A stretch of 64,000 bases of DNA from an uncultured Porphyromonadaceae bacterium. GTDB lineage: Bacteria; Bacteroidota; Bacteroidia; Bacteroidales; Muribaculaceae. The DNA lies in assembly GCA_947175495.1 (NCBI GenBank), contig CAMWNB010000002.1, positions 1-64,000 on the forward strand, given 5' to 3'. Position 1 is the first letter of the stretch. Every line of letters begins with the position of its first letter. The position numbers and the translations under genes are program-made. The notes under the pieces are model-generated. The model did no database searches, was not told the DNA's origin, and saw only the letters and a program-made list of their open reading frames with translations. This document shows positions 35,648 to 44,616 of the stretch, in pieces.

Positions 35648-36001
35648 TTATTTCACTACGCGGCGCTCCTTGATGCGGGCCTTTTTGCCGGTGAGGTTGC
35701 GGAGGTAGTAAAGTTTTGCGCGACGCACTTTACCATACTTGTTGATGGTGATGCTGTCGATGAAGGGCGATTCGATGGGGAAGATACGCTCCACGCCGAT
35801 GTTGTCGCTCATCTTGCGCACGGTGAAGCGCTTCTTCACGCCTTCGCCGGAGATGCGGATGACTACGCCGCGATACTGCTGGATACGCTCTTTGTTGCCT
35901 TCTTTGATACGGTAAGCCACGGTGATGGTGTCGCCGGGGCCGAATTCGGGATGCTGCTTGCCGGTTGCGAATGCTTCTTCGGCAATTTTAATCAGGTCCA
36001 T
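35648..36001 (-). CDS. rplS: 50S ribosomal protein L19
   Basis: A 117-residue ribosomal protein at the 30S-50S interface. It has typical L19 segments: [50 protein letters not shown] and [22 protein letters not shown]. The start at MDLIKIAEE replaces the track start 17 codons upstream, which reads into the leader. A TAAATTTG promoter box lies 83 bp upstream. Confidence 0.97.
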   Translation of the reverse strand: MDLIKIAEEAFATGKQHPEFGPGDTITVAYRIKEGNKERIQQYRGVVIRISGEGVKKRFTVRKMSDNIGVERIFPIESPFIDSITINKYGKVRRAKLYYLRNLTGKKARIKERRVVK

Positions 36002-36083
36002 TGTTTTGATTATTATAATGTTAACATTACTCGCAACATTCGCCGGCTGCATGTCCGTGCCAGAGGTTGCGAAAATTCGGTTG

Positions 36084-36114
36084 CAAATTTAGTGATTTCT
36101 ACTGATTTATGCAA
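36084..36114 (-). promoter_or_regulatory. Promoter of rplS
   Basis: TTG, 20 bp, TAAATTTG on the minus strand. It leaves a leader of about 75 nt, in which a ribosomal-protein leader structure could sit but was not identified. Confidence 0.6.
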
Positions 36115-36156
36115 GCGGTAATGCCAACTTTTTTGCCTGGCGCCTGTTGTTTATGG

Positions 36157-37071
36157 TTATTGCTGCGTGGTTTCGGATTTGAGACCGTAGTTGAACGGCA
36201 TGTCGGCCGCCACATGGTAGTTGCCGCCCATTGCTTCGCAGTTGAAGGAGATGGTTATGCCGCTGAAGATGTTCAAGGTGCAGCTGAGATTGCTTATGGG
36301 GAAGGAGGGATTGGGTGTGTCCTTGTGGTAGGGGTCGAATTCTTCATTTCGCACCAGACGTATGTTGCCGTTGGCATCGAAGGAGTAGGGAATGTCGCGG
36401 AATTCTATTTCGAGATTGAGATTCTCCATTGCTTGTGCGAACACGGCGTTGTACACAGTGATTCTTGCGGTGTGTTTTTCCGTGTCGAGATTTACGAGGT
36501 AGATGGGCTTGGTGCTTTTGAACGAAGTGCCGGTGCTTTGGTCTGTCGCGTATGTGGTGCCGGTGCTCCATGTGGAGGGGCGTGTGATGTAGATCACATA
36601 GTTCGATATTTCCATGCGTATTGCGCGTTCGTATCCAACCACTGTTTGGTCCATCAGGTCGGCGACATGGTTGATGGCGCCTATGCGTACGGAAGAGAAC
36701 ATGGGCATCGTTTCGGCAGCGAAACCTTCTGCTGTCGGCAGGACGTTGGTGTCTTCCGCAAGCATCCAGCCTGTATCGTTCATTTTCAGCGGCAGGTCGG
36801 CGAAGGTGGCTTTAGGCAGGACCTTTCCGTCGGGCAGGGTGAAATTGTTGAGTGTGAATCCCATTGTCAGAGCGGTGTAGTTGGTGAGTATCTCAAGCGA
36901 GATGGACTGCTCCGATACGGTCTGTCCGGTGAGACGGTCGATGGTGTAAGCTATTGCGGAATTGATGTTTTCGGTGGTTTTTTGCTCGGTGTTGTCGCTG
37001 TTGAGGCAGGACGTTGTGAGTGCCATTGCAGCTACGGCCACGGCCCAAAGAATGGTCTTGAATCTGTTCAT
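36157..37071 (-). CDS. Lipoprotein of unknown function
   Basis: A 304-residue lipoprotein with signal MNRFKTILWAVAVAAMALTTSC (lipobox LTTSC). The rest is beta-rich with no motif I recognise; it has DUF4840-like features at most. It lies downstream of a TonB receptor but has its own promoter (TAAATTTG at 37107), so any link to the receptor is weak. Probably anchored in the outer membrane. Confidence 0.75.
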   Translation of the reverse strand: MNRFKTILWAVAVAAMALTTSCLNSDNTEQKTTENINSAIAYTIDRLTGQTVSEQSISLEILTNYTALTMGFTLNNFTLPDGKVLPKATFADLPLKMNDTGWMLAEDTNVLPTAEGFAAETMPMFSSVRIGAINHVADLMDQTVVGYERAIRMEISNYVIYITRPSTWSTGTTYATDQSTGTSFKSTKPIYLVNLDTEKHTARITVYNAVFAQAMENLNLEIEFRDIPYSFDANGNIRLVRNEEFDPYHKDTPNPSFPISNLSCTLNIFSGITISFNCEAMGGNYHVAADMPFNYGLKSETTQQ

Positions 37072-37106
37072 TATGTATTATGATTATGTTTACTATATTG
37101 CGTCTG

Positions 37107-37137
37107 CAAATTTACGCCATTTAAGGTGTATGTACAA
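37107..37137 (-). promoter_or_regulatory. Promoter of the lipoprotein gene
   Basis: TTG, 20 bp, TAAATTTG on the minus strand, 35 bp upstream of the start and downstream of the receptor's stop codon. Confidence 0.6.
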
Positions 37138-37147
37138 TAAAAATACG

Positions 37148-39388
37148 TTAATAAGCGACATCGAAAGCATAACGAATCGTAATGCCGGCCTGCCATGGAC
37201 GTGCGCGCTGCAGGAAGGCGCGGCCTACGCTCACAAAATAGAAAGTGGAATAGTGCGTGTCGGTGAGGTTTTCGCCCCATAGGCGCAGGCTCCAGCGGTC
37301 GTTGCCGTCGGCGATGGTGATGTGGGCGCCAAGAGTGGCGTAGAACGGCTGGCGCAGTGTGTTGGCATCGTCCCACCATATCGGACCGGCAGCGCGCACA
37401 TTGGCTCCGGCGCTGACTGCTGCGTAAGATAGCTTTAAGGGAAGGGACCATTCGGCTGCGGCGAACAGTGTGTGGGCCGGGGCATAGGGGAGTGTCTTGC
37501 CGCGGTAGCTGATGCCGCCGCTGGTGTAGGAACGGAAAGTGGCGTGGGTGTAGCCGTACGACGCCTGGATGGTGAGATCGTCGACAGGCGTCCATGTGGC
37601 TGATGCTTCAACGCCGCAACTGTGGGCGCGGGCGGCGTTGGTCATGATGCGGCCTGTGGTGCTCCCGGCGGGGAAGGTGGTGAGCTGGCGGTTGCGGGTG
37701 TCGATGAAGAACACGGTGGCATCGGCAGTCCATCGTTTGCCGTGCAGGTGGGCGCCGGCTTCGTAGTTCCAGCTTGTTTCGGGACGATAGCTCACTACAT
37801 CTTCGGGTTTGTAGGCCATGCCGAAGCCCATGAGACGCATTAGTTTCTGTTGCAGCACATCGCTGAACATCTGCACGTTGAAACCTCCGGCTTTATAGCC
37901 TTTGGCCACGTTGAGGTAGATGTCGCCAATGGCTCCGAGGCGATAGCTTACGGCCACTTTTGGCAACAGCTGGCTGAAGTTCATGCTCATGTCCCCGCTT
38001 TCGTCAATGTCGACGGGGGTGGACATGTAGTGCTCGGTGGTGCCGTCGGGCAGCACGTGCAGGGTGTTGTAGCCGGTGGAGCATGTGCTGTGCCAGTGCA
38101 GCGAGTTGTGTTCGAAGTCGTAACGCAAAGCTGCCTCCACGGTCCAGTTGCCGGCAGCATATTTGCTTTCGTGGTAGAGCGCGAAGCCGCCGTTGTGCAT
38201 GCTGAAGTCGCTGCCCAGTGTGAAGCGGCGCGTGTGCCAGGAAATGGGGTAGGACGGGTTGGCCTGATTGCGGTGGTGCTCGATGAGCTGGGCTATGCCC
38301 TGGTCCTTGAAGTCGACAGGAGCATTCATTGTGGAAGGCCGGTAGAAGCCGAACACTCCGCCCAGCCATGAATAGTTGCCGCGTGATCCTCGGGTGAACA
38401 GGTCCTCGGTAAATCCCCATTCGCGTCGTTTCTGGGTGAGGGTGAACATGTCGGCGGTCGTGAAGTCCTGGTCGAGGGTCATGTTGTCGTCGAGATATTG
38501 CACCGACGTAAGCGATGTGGCCACAATTCGGCGTCCGGCCCATGACACGGTGAGGCCGTCGGAAAAAGTGGTGCGCCTGTAAAAGCATGTGTCGTTGCGG
38601 GCTATGGTGCCGGTGGAGGCTTCCGCATACGGGAAGCCTCCCTGGCGCAGCACGCTTGCTGCGGCGGTGTTGGTCAGCGACATGTGGGCGCTGGGGCGCC
38701 ACGATGTTTTCCATCTTGCCGAGCCTTGGCGCTCGGTGTCGATGCGGGCGCCGGTGGCGGCGTTGCGGAAGAAGCCGTCGCTGCTGCGCATGTAAGCGCT
38801 GAGCGATGTTGCCACGGTTTCGCTCAGACGGGTGCGCCACACACCTCCTGCGCGCCAGGTGTTGCCCCGGCCGTAGCCGGCCATTAGGCGCAGCCGCGGT
38901 CCGCTCCATGGCGAGCGCGTGTATATGTTTATCTGGCCGGCCATGGCGTTGCGGCCGTTGAGCACCGATTGTGCGCCGCGCCACACTTCCATGCGGTCGA
39001 TGTTGTCAATGTCGAAGTCGTAGCTGTCTTTATTGAGATAGGGGACACCGTCGATGGTCAGGCCTACCACCGGCTGGTCCATGCGCGAACCGAGGCCGCG
39101 CACATATATAGAGGACGTCATGCGCGAACCATAGTCGGGCATAAAGAAGTTGGGTGCGACTTCGCTGAGTCCTTTTGCCGCGCTGATGCCGAGCTGCTGC
39201 AGGCGCTTGCCTCGCAATTGCGTGACTGCCGCCACGGCAGCTTCCACTTTTGCGTCCTGCTTGACGCCCATGACTTCTATTGCGCGCAGCGTGCGATGGT
39301 GCGCACGGGCGCTGTCCGGTGTCTCGGCAGCCGTAGCCGGCAGCGCAAGAAGTGCCGACAAAAGAGCTATCTGAAATTTATTTGGCAT
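37148..39388 (-). CDS. TonB-dependent outer-membrane receptor
   Basis: A 746-residue receptor. It has a signal peptide (MPNKFQIALLSALLALPATAA), a TonB-box-like region (RAIEVMGVK), a plug at about residues 45-155 (SSIYVRGLGSRMDQPVVGLTIDGVPYLNK, WRGAQSVLNGRNAMAGQINIYTR) and a 22-strand-type barrel. The barrel contains the conserved YLNVAKGYKAGGFN motif. It lacks the carboxypeptidase-like domain of SusC proteins, so it resembles iron-siderophore or cofactor receptors. The last residues (FDVAY) end in Tyr, normal for a barrel. Substrate unknown. Confidence 0.9.
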   Translation of the reverse strand: MPNKFQIALLSALLALPATAAETPDSARAHHRTLRAIEVMGVKQDAKVEAAVAAVTQLRGKRLQQLGISAAKGLSEVAPNFFMPDYGSRMTSSIYVRGLGSRMDQPVVGLTIDGVPYLNKDSYDFDIDNIDRMEVWRGAQSVLNGRNAMAGQINIYTRSPWSGPRLRLMAGYGRGNTWRAGGVWRTRLSETVATSLSAYMRSSDGFFRNAATGARIDTERQGSARWKTSWRPSAHMSLTNTAAASVLRQGGFPYAEASTGTIARNDTCFYRRTTFSDGLTVSWAGRRIVATSLTSVQYLDDNMTLDQDFTTADMFTLTQKRREWGFTEDLFTRGSRGNYSWLGGVFGFYRPSTMNAPVDFKDQGIAQLIEHHRNQANPSYPISWHTRRFTLGSDFSMHNGGFALYHESKYAAGNWTVEAALRYDFEHNSLHWHSTCSTGYNTLHVLPDGTTEHYMSTPVDIDESGDMSMNFSQLLPKVAVSYRLGAIGDIYLNVAKGYKAGGFNVQMFSDVLQQKLMRLMGFGMAYKPEDVVSYRPETSWNYEAGAHLHGKRWTADATVFFIDTRNRQLTTFPAGSTTGRIMTNAARAHSCGVEASATWTPVDDLTIQASYGYTHATFRSYTSGGISYRGKTLPYAPAHTLFAAAEWSLPLKLSYAAVSAGANVRAAGPIWWDDANTLRQPFYATLGAHITIADGNDRWSLRLWGENLTDTHYSTFYFVSVGRAFLQRARPWQAGITIRYAFDVAY

Positions 39389-39398
39389 AATCGGGCGT

Positions 39399-39467
39399 CA
39401 AAGTTACTGATTTTTTCACAATTATTCTTAATATGGAGGTATAATACAAATAAATATTGTAATTTTG
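39399..39467. promoter_or_regulatory. Divergent receptor / ECF sigma promoters
   Basis: On the minus strand TAACTTTG (39399-39406) lies 10 bp upstream of the receptor start. On the plus strand TAATTTTG (39460-39467) lies 22 bp upstream of the sigma-factor start. Confidence 0.55.
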
Positions 39468-39489
39468 ACTGGATTTTTAACGCAGATCA

Positions 39490-40047
39490 ATGGCAGATAT
39501 AATGCACGACGACCCACAATTGGTAGAACGCTTGCGCGACCCCGCGACGGTGCGCGAAGCTTTCGGCGACGTCATCGCGCAGTATTCGGAACCGCTTTAT
39601 CGACAGATACGTCGCATGGTGCAGAGCCATGACGATGCCAACGACTTGCTGCAGAATACATTCCTCAAGGCCTGGAGCAATATTGAGAATTTCCGCGGCG
39701 ATGCACGCCTCAGCACATGGCTATATAAAATAGCCGTGAACGAAACTCTTACGCATCTTGAGAAAGAACGCAAGCGTCGCGGATTGTCGCTTGACGACCA
39801 GGAGGCGGCATTGATCAACACAATAGAAGCCGACACCGACATTGACGGTGACGAACTTGCGTGCAGCCTGCGCAAGGCGGTGGCAACTCTTCCCGAGAAG
39901 CAGCGGCTGGTCTTCAACATGCGCTATTATGACGACATGCGCTACGACGATATATCCGCAGTGTTGGGCACCAGTGTCGGAGCTCTAAAGGCTTCTTACC
40001 ATCTTGCTGTAAAGAAAATCGAGCAATTTTTTTCGGATGATGATTAA
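39490..40047 (+). CDS. ECF-type RNA polymerase sigma factor
   Basis: A 185-residue sigma-70 family protein with only regions 2 and 4. Region 2 contains DANDLLQNTFLKAWSNIENFRGDARLSTWLYKIAVN; region 4 contains LPEKQRLVFNMRYYDDMRYDDISAVLGTSVGALKASYHLAVKKI. It should redirect RNA polymerase to envelope-stress or related promoters. It is followed by a membrane protein and a CpxP-like periplasmic protein in what looks like one operon, so those are probably its regulators. Confidence 0.93.
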   Translation: MADIMHDDPQLVERLRDPATVREAFGDVIAQYSEPLYRQIRRMVQSHDDANDLLQNTFLKAWSNIENFRGDARLSTWLYKIAVNETLTHLEKERKRRGLSLDDQEAALINTIEADTDIDGDELACSLRKAVATLPEKQRLVFNMRYYDDMRYDDISAVLGTSVGALKASYHLAVKKIEQFFSDDD

Positions 40048-40100
40048 ACCATCGCGAGTCGGTAGGGTCAAATATGTGTAAAAACTCTCTCTCAACAGAC

Positions 40101-40535
40101 ATGAAAGAAGAAAAAGACATACTCAAAACCATTGGCCGGCGCGACGGCATGACTGTCCCCGACGGTTATTTCGCCGATTTTGCCAGGCGGATGGCTGCCG
40201 AGCTGCCCGAGCGTCCCGAGTTGGCCGCCATGGGAGCGGCGCAGGCTCCCCGCTCAGTGTGGGAACGTGTGCGCCCATATGTTTATATGGCTGCCATGTT
40301 TGCCGGAGTGTGGTGCATGCTCAAGATGTTTACGTCGGTGGCCGGAATGCAGCAGCTCACTCCCATGGAGTTGAATCCTGTGATGGCAGAAGCCTTTGGC
40401 AACGAAGACTTCATGAATACCTATGTGTACGATGAATTCAGCGACCGCGACATCATGGACCAGATGCTTGAGGATGGCCTGGACCCTGCAAGTCTCGATT
40501 TTGACTTTGACGTGGAAAATACCCAACAGCAATGA
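40101..40535 (+). CDS. Single-pass membrane protein, putative anti-sigma factor
   Basis: A 144-residue protein. It has an N-terminal cytosolic stretch (MKEEKDILKTIGRRDGMTVPDGYFADFARRMA), one membrane helix at about residues 60-80 (YVYMAAMFAGVWCMLKMF) and an acidic C-terminal domain outside (MEDGLDPASLDFDFDVE-like end). No known anti-sigma domain is recognisable; the role is inferred from position directly after an ECF sigma gene and from the topology. The Met chosen lies 9 codons inside the track ORF; the earlier start is also possible. It overlaps the next gene by 4 bp. Confidence 0.75.
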   Translation: MKEEKDILKTIGRRDGMTVPDGYFADFARRMAAELPERPELAAMGAAQAPRSVWERVRPYVYMAAMFAGVWCMLKMFTSVAGMQQLTPMELNPVMAEAFGNEDFMNTYVYDEFSDRDIMDQMLEDGLDPASLDFDFDVENTQQQ

Positions 40536-41011
40536 AGATACTTTCTGTAGCCGTTATATCTTTCGCAATGTGCGCGTCGGCCATTCCGGCTTTCGCTCAA
40601 GGCCCCAGTGAGGAGGACAGACAGCGCTTCCGCGCCGAGGTGCGCAACTACAAACATGAATTTCTTACCCGCGAACTCGAACTTGACCGCGAGCAGCAGC
40701 GCGACTTTTTTCCGCTGTACGACGAGATGGAAGATGAGGTCGACCGCATAAGCACAGAGACTCGTGAGCTTGAACGCAAAGTGGCAGCCAGAGCCGATGC
40801 AACCGACACAGAAGTCGAAGCGGCAGCCCGTGCCGTGTTCCTCCAGAAGAGCGCCGAGGGTCAGATTGAAGAACAGTATTTCGACCGTTTCAAGCAGATT
40901 CTGAACGGGCGGCAGTTGCTCAAACTGCGAAATGCCGAGCGCGAATTCACCCGTCAGCTCATGCGTCAGCACCGCCGCGCCCGTGCGCCCGAACGTTCCC
41001 ACGGAAAATAA
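40532..41011 (+). CDS. CpxP/Spy-like periplasmic protein
   Basis: A 159-residue secreted helical protein with signal peptide MKILSVAVISFAMCASAIPAFA. It has a long charged helix-rich body resembling the zinc-resistance/LTXXQ family: FLTRELELDREQQRDFFPLYDEMEDEVDR and YFDRFKQILNGRQLLKLRNAERE. Relatives sense misfolded proteins or metals in the periplasm and hold a signalling system off. It overlaps the putative anti-sigma gene by 4 bp (ATGA), so the two are translationally coupled. A hairpin terminator follows. Confidence 0.8.
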   Translation: MKILSVAVISFAMCASAIPAFAQGPSEEDRQRFRAEVRNYKHEFLTRELELDREQQRDFFPLYDEMEDEVDRISTETRELERKVAARADATDTEVEAAARAVFLQKSAEGQIEEQYFDRFKQILNGRQLLKLRNAEREFTRQLMRQHRRARAPERSHGK

Positions 41012-41037
41012 AAGAACAGACAAGAGATAAAACAATA

Positions 41038-41065
41038 AATCCATCGGCCTTCCGGCCGGTGGATT
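41038..41065. terminator. Terminator between the CpxP-like gene and tRNA-Leu
   Basis: 12-bp stem AATCCATCGGCC / GGCCGGTGGATT with a TTCC loop and T-rich tail on the plus strand. It lies between converging transcripts and can serve both. Confidence 0.85.
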
Positions 41066-41074
41066 TTCCATTCG

Positions 41075-41155
41075 TGCGCATGAAGGGACTCGAACCCCCA
41101 CGTCCGGAGACATCAGATCCTAAGTCTGACGCGGCTACCATTACGCCACATGCGC
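41075..41155 (-). tRNA. tRNA-Leu (anticodon TAG)
   Basis: An 81-nt tRNA with acceptor stem GCGCATG / CATGCGC, discriminator A and no encoded CCA. The anticodon loop CTTAGGA gives TAG, decoding CUA. A long variable arm (class II) and a T-arm GGGGGTTCGAGTCCC are visible. A TAACTTTG promoter box lies at 41167-41174. Confidence 0.95.
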
Positions 41156-41166
41156 GATTTCGCTTG

Positions 41167-41174
41167 CAAAGTTA
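41167..41174 (-). promoter_or_regulatory. -7 box (TAACTTTG) of tRNA-Leu
   Basis: Consensus box 12 bp upstream of the mature 5' end of the tRNA on the minus strand. Confidence 0.6.
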
Positions 41175-41392
41175 CTACTTTTTTAGAGAAAGAACAACCC
41201 AGATATGAGAATTGCAAAATAATTTTGGGAATTTTTGGCAGATTTATTAATTTAGCGCTTGATAACTTGCCTGTTTTCGCACGCTAACGACGGGCTTGCC
41301 AGCCGACCAACGCAAAAGCCAGTCATGATAAATGGACGGGCCTTGGACAGAGGGTTCGGCAATTGTGACATGACTACTTTTAAAACATTCCG

Positions 41393-42490
41393 ATGGCCAG
41401 ACTTCGTAAAAGAACAACAGAGACCCGCGTTTATTTCGTTCTGTGGCTGATTGTCATAGCCCTTTATCTTCTCGACACAATGAGGGTGAGGTCGCAGATG
41501 CAGGAGACGCTTTTCGATATATCCATATTCGGAGGCATGGCTCATAAACTGTTGCCTTTCGCCACCCTGTTCATTGTCAACAACTATTTGCTGATTCCGA
41601 GACTGCTGCTTAAAAACAGATGGCGTCTTTATATCGGCGCGACGGCCATTGTGATGGTATTGGTTTTTGCGTACCAGTGTCTTGACTTTCTGAATATCAT
41701 TCGCGCTATTCCCGATGGAGAGAGAATGTCTCATGCGCATGTGAGGCCATTGATTCCGCTACCTGTGTTGCTTGATTTTGTGTATGATCTTCTTGTGGTT
41801 GGCTGTAATCTTGCCATCGCTCTTACGTTTCAGCGGTTCGACGACAGACTTGAGAAGGAAAGCCTTATGAAAGCCAACGCCGAGAGCCAGCTGGCATATC
41901 TGAAGGCGCAGATTAATCCGCATTTCTACATGAATATGCTCAACAATATTCATGGTCTCATAGATATTGATCCCGAAAAAGCGCAGTTGATGCTTGTGGA
42001 TATGTCCAGGCTGATGCGCTTTATGCTTTACGACAGCTCAAAGCCTTTGATTCCGCTTGCTGAAGAAATTGCGTTTCTAAATAAATATCTCAATCTTATA
42101 AGGCAGCGCTATCCGGACGACAAAGTGAGCATCACATCCGATTTTCCGTCGGCGGCCGACACACAAGGCATATATGTGCCTCCGCTTTTGTTTCTGGTGT
42201 TTATAGAAAACGCCTTCAAGCATGGAGTAAGCTATCAGCGGTCGTCGTACGTAGCGGTGAATATAGAGCTTGCCGACGGTTTTATCCGTTTCCATTGTAT
42301 GAACAGTGTGCACAGCCGCTCCGATGCCATGTCTGCTGAAAAATCAGGCATAGGATTGAAAAATATCAAGCGCCGGCTCGAATTGCTGTATGACAGTTCG
42401 GCTGTCCTCGAGTTCAGCCATAGTGCGTCATCCTATATTGTTAATCTCTCTATCCCTATTTGCGATGTTAAGAACTGTGATAATCGATGA
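41393..42490 (+). CDS. LytS/YehU-type sensor histidine kinase
   Basis: A 365-residue membrane kinase. Four membrane helices occupy about the first 150 residues and a short coiled coil (ESLMKANAESQLAYLKAQINPHFYMNMLNNIH) carries the phospho-accepting His of the His_kinase family. IPLAEEIAFLNKYLNLIRQRY is the next signature; the ATP-binding domain has the N-box (VFIENAFKHG) and G-box (GIGLKNIKRRLELLY). It should phosphorylate the LytTR regulator that overlaps its 3' end by 26 bp, and probably controls the efflux genes downstream. Confidence 0.92.
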   Translation: MARLRKRTTETRVYFVLWLIVIALYLLDTMRVRSQMQETLFDISIFGGMAHKLLPFATLFIVNNYLLIPRLLLKNRWRLYIGATAIVMVLVFAYQCLDFLNIIRAIPDGERMSHAHVRPLIPLPVLLDFVYDLLVVGCNLAIALTFQRFDDRLEKESLMKANAESQLAYLKAQINPHFYMNMLNNIHGLIDIDPEKAQLMLVDMSRLMRFMLYDSSKPLIPLAEEIAFLNKYLNLIRQRYPDDKVSITSDFPSAADTQGIYVPPLLFLVFIENAFKHGVSYQRSSYVAVNIELADGFIRFHCMNSVHSRSDAMSAEKSGIGLKNIKRRLELLYDSSAVLEFSHSASSYIVNLSIPICDVKNCDNR

Positions 42491-43199
42491 TGAGCCGATA
42501 GCTCTTGAAAAGCTCCGCAGCTATGTGGAAAAGACGCCGTCGTTGACTCTCGCGGCGGTTTGCCGAAGCGGATTCGAGGCTATCGGGTTTCTTGACGCCA
42601 ACGAGGTCGACCTTATTATCACCGACATCGACATGCCCGACCTCAATGGGCTTGACATGGTGAAAGCTCTGCCGGAGCCGCCAATCGTCATATTTACCAC
42701 GGCCTACTCTGAGTATGCTGTCGATAGCTACAAGGTGTCGGCCGTAGACTATCTGCTGAAACCTTACGGATTTGTGGAGTTTTCGCGTGCGGTGAACAAG
42801 GCTGTCGAATCGTATGCTCTCCGCAACAACGTTTCCGGGCAGAGCCGTAGCGGGCATCGCAGCGATTCATTGTTTGTAAAGGCCGACTACAGATACGTCC
42901 GCGTCGCCCTGTCAGACATACGGTTCATTAAAGGCTATGGAGAATATCTTCAGATATATATTGTGGGAAAGGCGAGTCCGCTGCTCACACTGAGCTCATT
43001 TGCCGCCATAATGGAGTGTCTTTCCGGCAGCTTTCTGCAGGTGCATAGGTCCTTTATCGTAAACATGGACCATGTAGAGCAGATAGAACGCAACCGTCTT
43101 ATTATGGATCCGGACAATTACATACCGGTAAGCGACAGTTACAAGGCAGCTTTCCAGGAATATCTCGGCAGTCACTCGGTGGGCAAAAGCAATAAATAG
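42465..43199 (+). CDS. LytTR-family response regulator
   Basis: A 244-residue regulator. The receiver domain (residues 1-120: TVIIDDEP, LIITDIDMPDLNGLD with the phospho-accepting Asp, VDYLLKPYGFVEF) is followed by a LytTR DNA-binding domain (SLFVKADYRYVRVALSDIRFIKGYGEYLQIY, FLQVHRSFIVN). The start overlaps the kinase gene by 26 bp; the track start is 25 codons early. A terminator separates it from the TolC-MacA-MacB genes, which are its likely target. Confidence 0.94.
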   Translation: MLRTVIIDDEPIALEKLRSYVEKTPSLTLAAVCRSGFEAIGFLDANEVDLIITDIDMPDLNGLDMVKALPEPPIVIFTTAYSEYAVDSYKVSAVDYLLKPYGFVEFSRAVNKAVESYALRNNVSGQSRSGHRSDSLFVKADYRYVRVALSDIRFIKGYGEYLQIYIVGKASPLLTLSSFAAIMECLSGSFLQVHRSFIVNMDHVEQIERNRLIMDPDNYIPVSDSYKAAFQEYLGSHSVGKSNK

Positions 43200-43234
43200 C
43201 CACATCGAGCCACGCAGTTCGTCGGATAAATCAG

Positions 43235-43271
43235 GCCATTGGTTGAATTAATTCTGCCAATGGTCTTTTTT
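43235..43271 (+). terminator. Terminator after the LytTR gene
   Basis: Stem GCCATTGG / CCAATGGT with a 14-nt loop, followed by CTTTTTTAT on the plus strand. Confidence 0.75.
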
Positions 43272-43317
43272 ATAATAATATTGTGGTGTCATATGTAACA
43301 CCCAAAAACGATATACA

Positions 43318-44616
43318 ATGTTTAAACGCTTGACTGCTGCAATCATGCTGCTCGTTCCTATAGCCTGCTTGGCTCAAGAGGTGTGGACCTATTCCGATTG
43401 TCTCGACTATGCCCGCGACCACAACATCTCGCTGATGAAGTCGCGGCTTAATGAAAAAACGTCGGAGTATAACCTCGAGGAGGCAAAGGCGCAGTGGCAG
43501 CCCACGCTCGACTTTGCGACGACACACGGGCTTGCGAATTATCCGTGGGGCGAGGGAGACAAGACTTCTTACAGTAGTTCGTATGGACTTAATGCCGCCT
43601 GGACAGTGTGGAATGGCGGACAGCGCGAAAACACTATCAGACAGAACAAATTGCGAGTGGACATCGAGCGCCTCAACACCGGCGATTTGCTCCGCTCGCT
43701 TGAAACCGACCTGCTGCAAGTCTATTTCAACATCCTATACGCCAGGGAGGCAATAGGCATTTACGAAGAGGCAGTTAAGGTCAGCCGTGCACAGGCAGAG
43801 AGGGCGCACCAACTGATGGAAGCCGGCAGGATATCGCGCGTGGACTACGCTCAATTGAATTCCCAGTACGAGCAAGACAAATACTCTCTGGTCAATGCCC
43901 AAAGCACTTACGACACGCGGCGCATGGAGCTTAAAAAGATTCTTGAACTCGGCATTGACGCGGATATCACTCTTGCCGATGTGGAATGGACAGCAGCTCA
44001 GGTGCTTGCACAACTGCCGCCTGTGGAGGAAAGCTATGCGCTGGCCATGGAGACAGATCTCAAGCTTCAAGGCCTGGATCTTGAAAAATCCGCTTCAAGA
44101 CTTGACATCGCCATCGCCAAAGCCGGACGCCTGCCAAAAATCGCTCTCAGTGCGGGCGTGGGCACAGGATACTACGCCCCCGGCAATGCATTCGGCACAT
44201 CCATGAAGCAGAACTGGAGCGAGAGCATCGGACTTACGCTCTCCATCCCAATCTTCGACAATAAGAAGACCAAGATGGCAGTGGCGCGTGCGGAGGTGGC
44301 AGAGCTTGACGCACAGCTCGATATAGACCAGCGGCAGACAGAGCTTGCACAGATTGTGGAGAACTGGTACATCGACACCCGTTCGGCGCAATCCCGATAC
44401 AAGGCGGCTGAAAGCCAGCTCGAATCGGCCATGCTGAGCGACCAACTCACCAATGAGCGTTTCGAACTGGGATATGTCAACACCGTGGAGCTTCTGACAG
44501 CCCACAATGCCTACGTTGAAGCGCGTCATACGCTCCTGCAAGCAAAATATATGGCAATGCTCGGGCAAAAAATGATTGAATTTTACAGGAACGCTGAAGT
44601 TAAATTTTCTGAATGA
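43318..44616 (+). CDS. TolC-like outer-membrane efflux protein
   Basis: A 432-residue protein with a signal peptide (MFKRLTAAIMLLVPIACLA). The two-fold repeated helical-barrel pattern of TolC-family proteins is visible (WTYSDCLDYARDHNISLMKSRL; DLLQVYFNILYAREAIGIYEEAVKVSRAQAERAHQLMEAGRIS; LELGYVNTVELLTAHNAYVEARHTLLQAKY). It forms the exit duct of a tripartite pump with the adaptor and MacB subunits that follow. Its stop overlaps the adaptor's start by 4 bp. Confidence 0.92.
   Translation: MFKRLTAAIMLLVPIACLAQEVWTYSDCLDYARDHNISLMKSRLNEKTSEYNLEEAKAQWQPTLDFATTHGLANYPWGEGDKTSYSSSYGLNAAWTVWNGGQRENTIRQNKLRVDIERLNTGDLLRSLETDLLQVYFNILYAREAIGIYEEAVKVSRAQAERAHQLMEAGRISRVDYAQLNSQYEQDKYSLVNAQSTYDTRRMELKKILELGIDADITLADVEWTAAQVLAQLPPVEESYALAMETDLKLQGLDLEKSASRLDIAIAKAGRLPKIALSAGVGTGYYAPGNAFGTSMKQNWSESIGLTLSIPIFDNKKTKMAVARAEVAELDAQLDIDQRQTELAQIVENWYIDTRSAQSRYKAAESQLESAMLSDQLTNERFELGYVNTVELLTAHNAYVEARHTLLQAKYMAMLGQKMIEFYRNAEVKFSE

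Noticed and set aside
36002-36083. Possible ribosomal-protein leader RNA before rplS
   Set aside because: The leader is long enough, but I could not recognise a defined structure.
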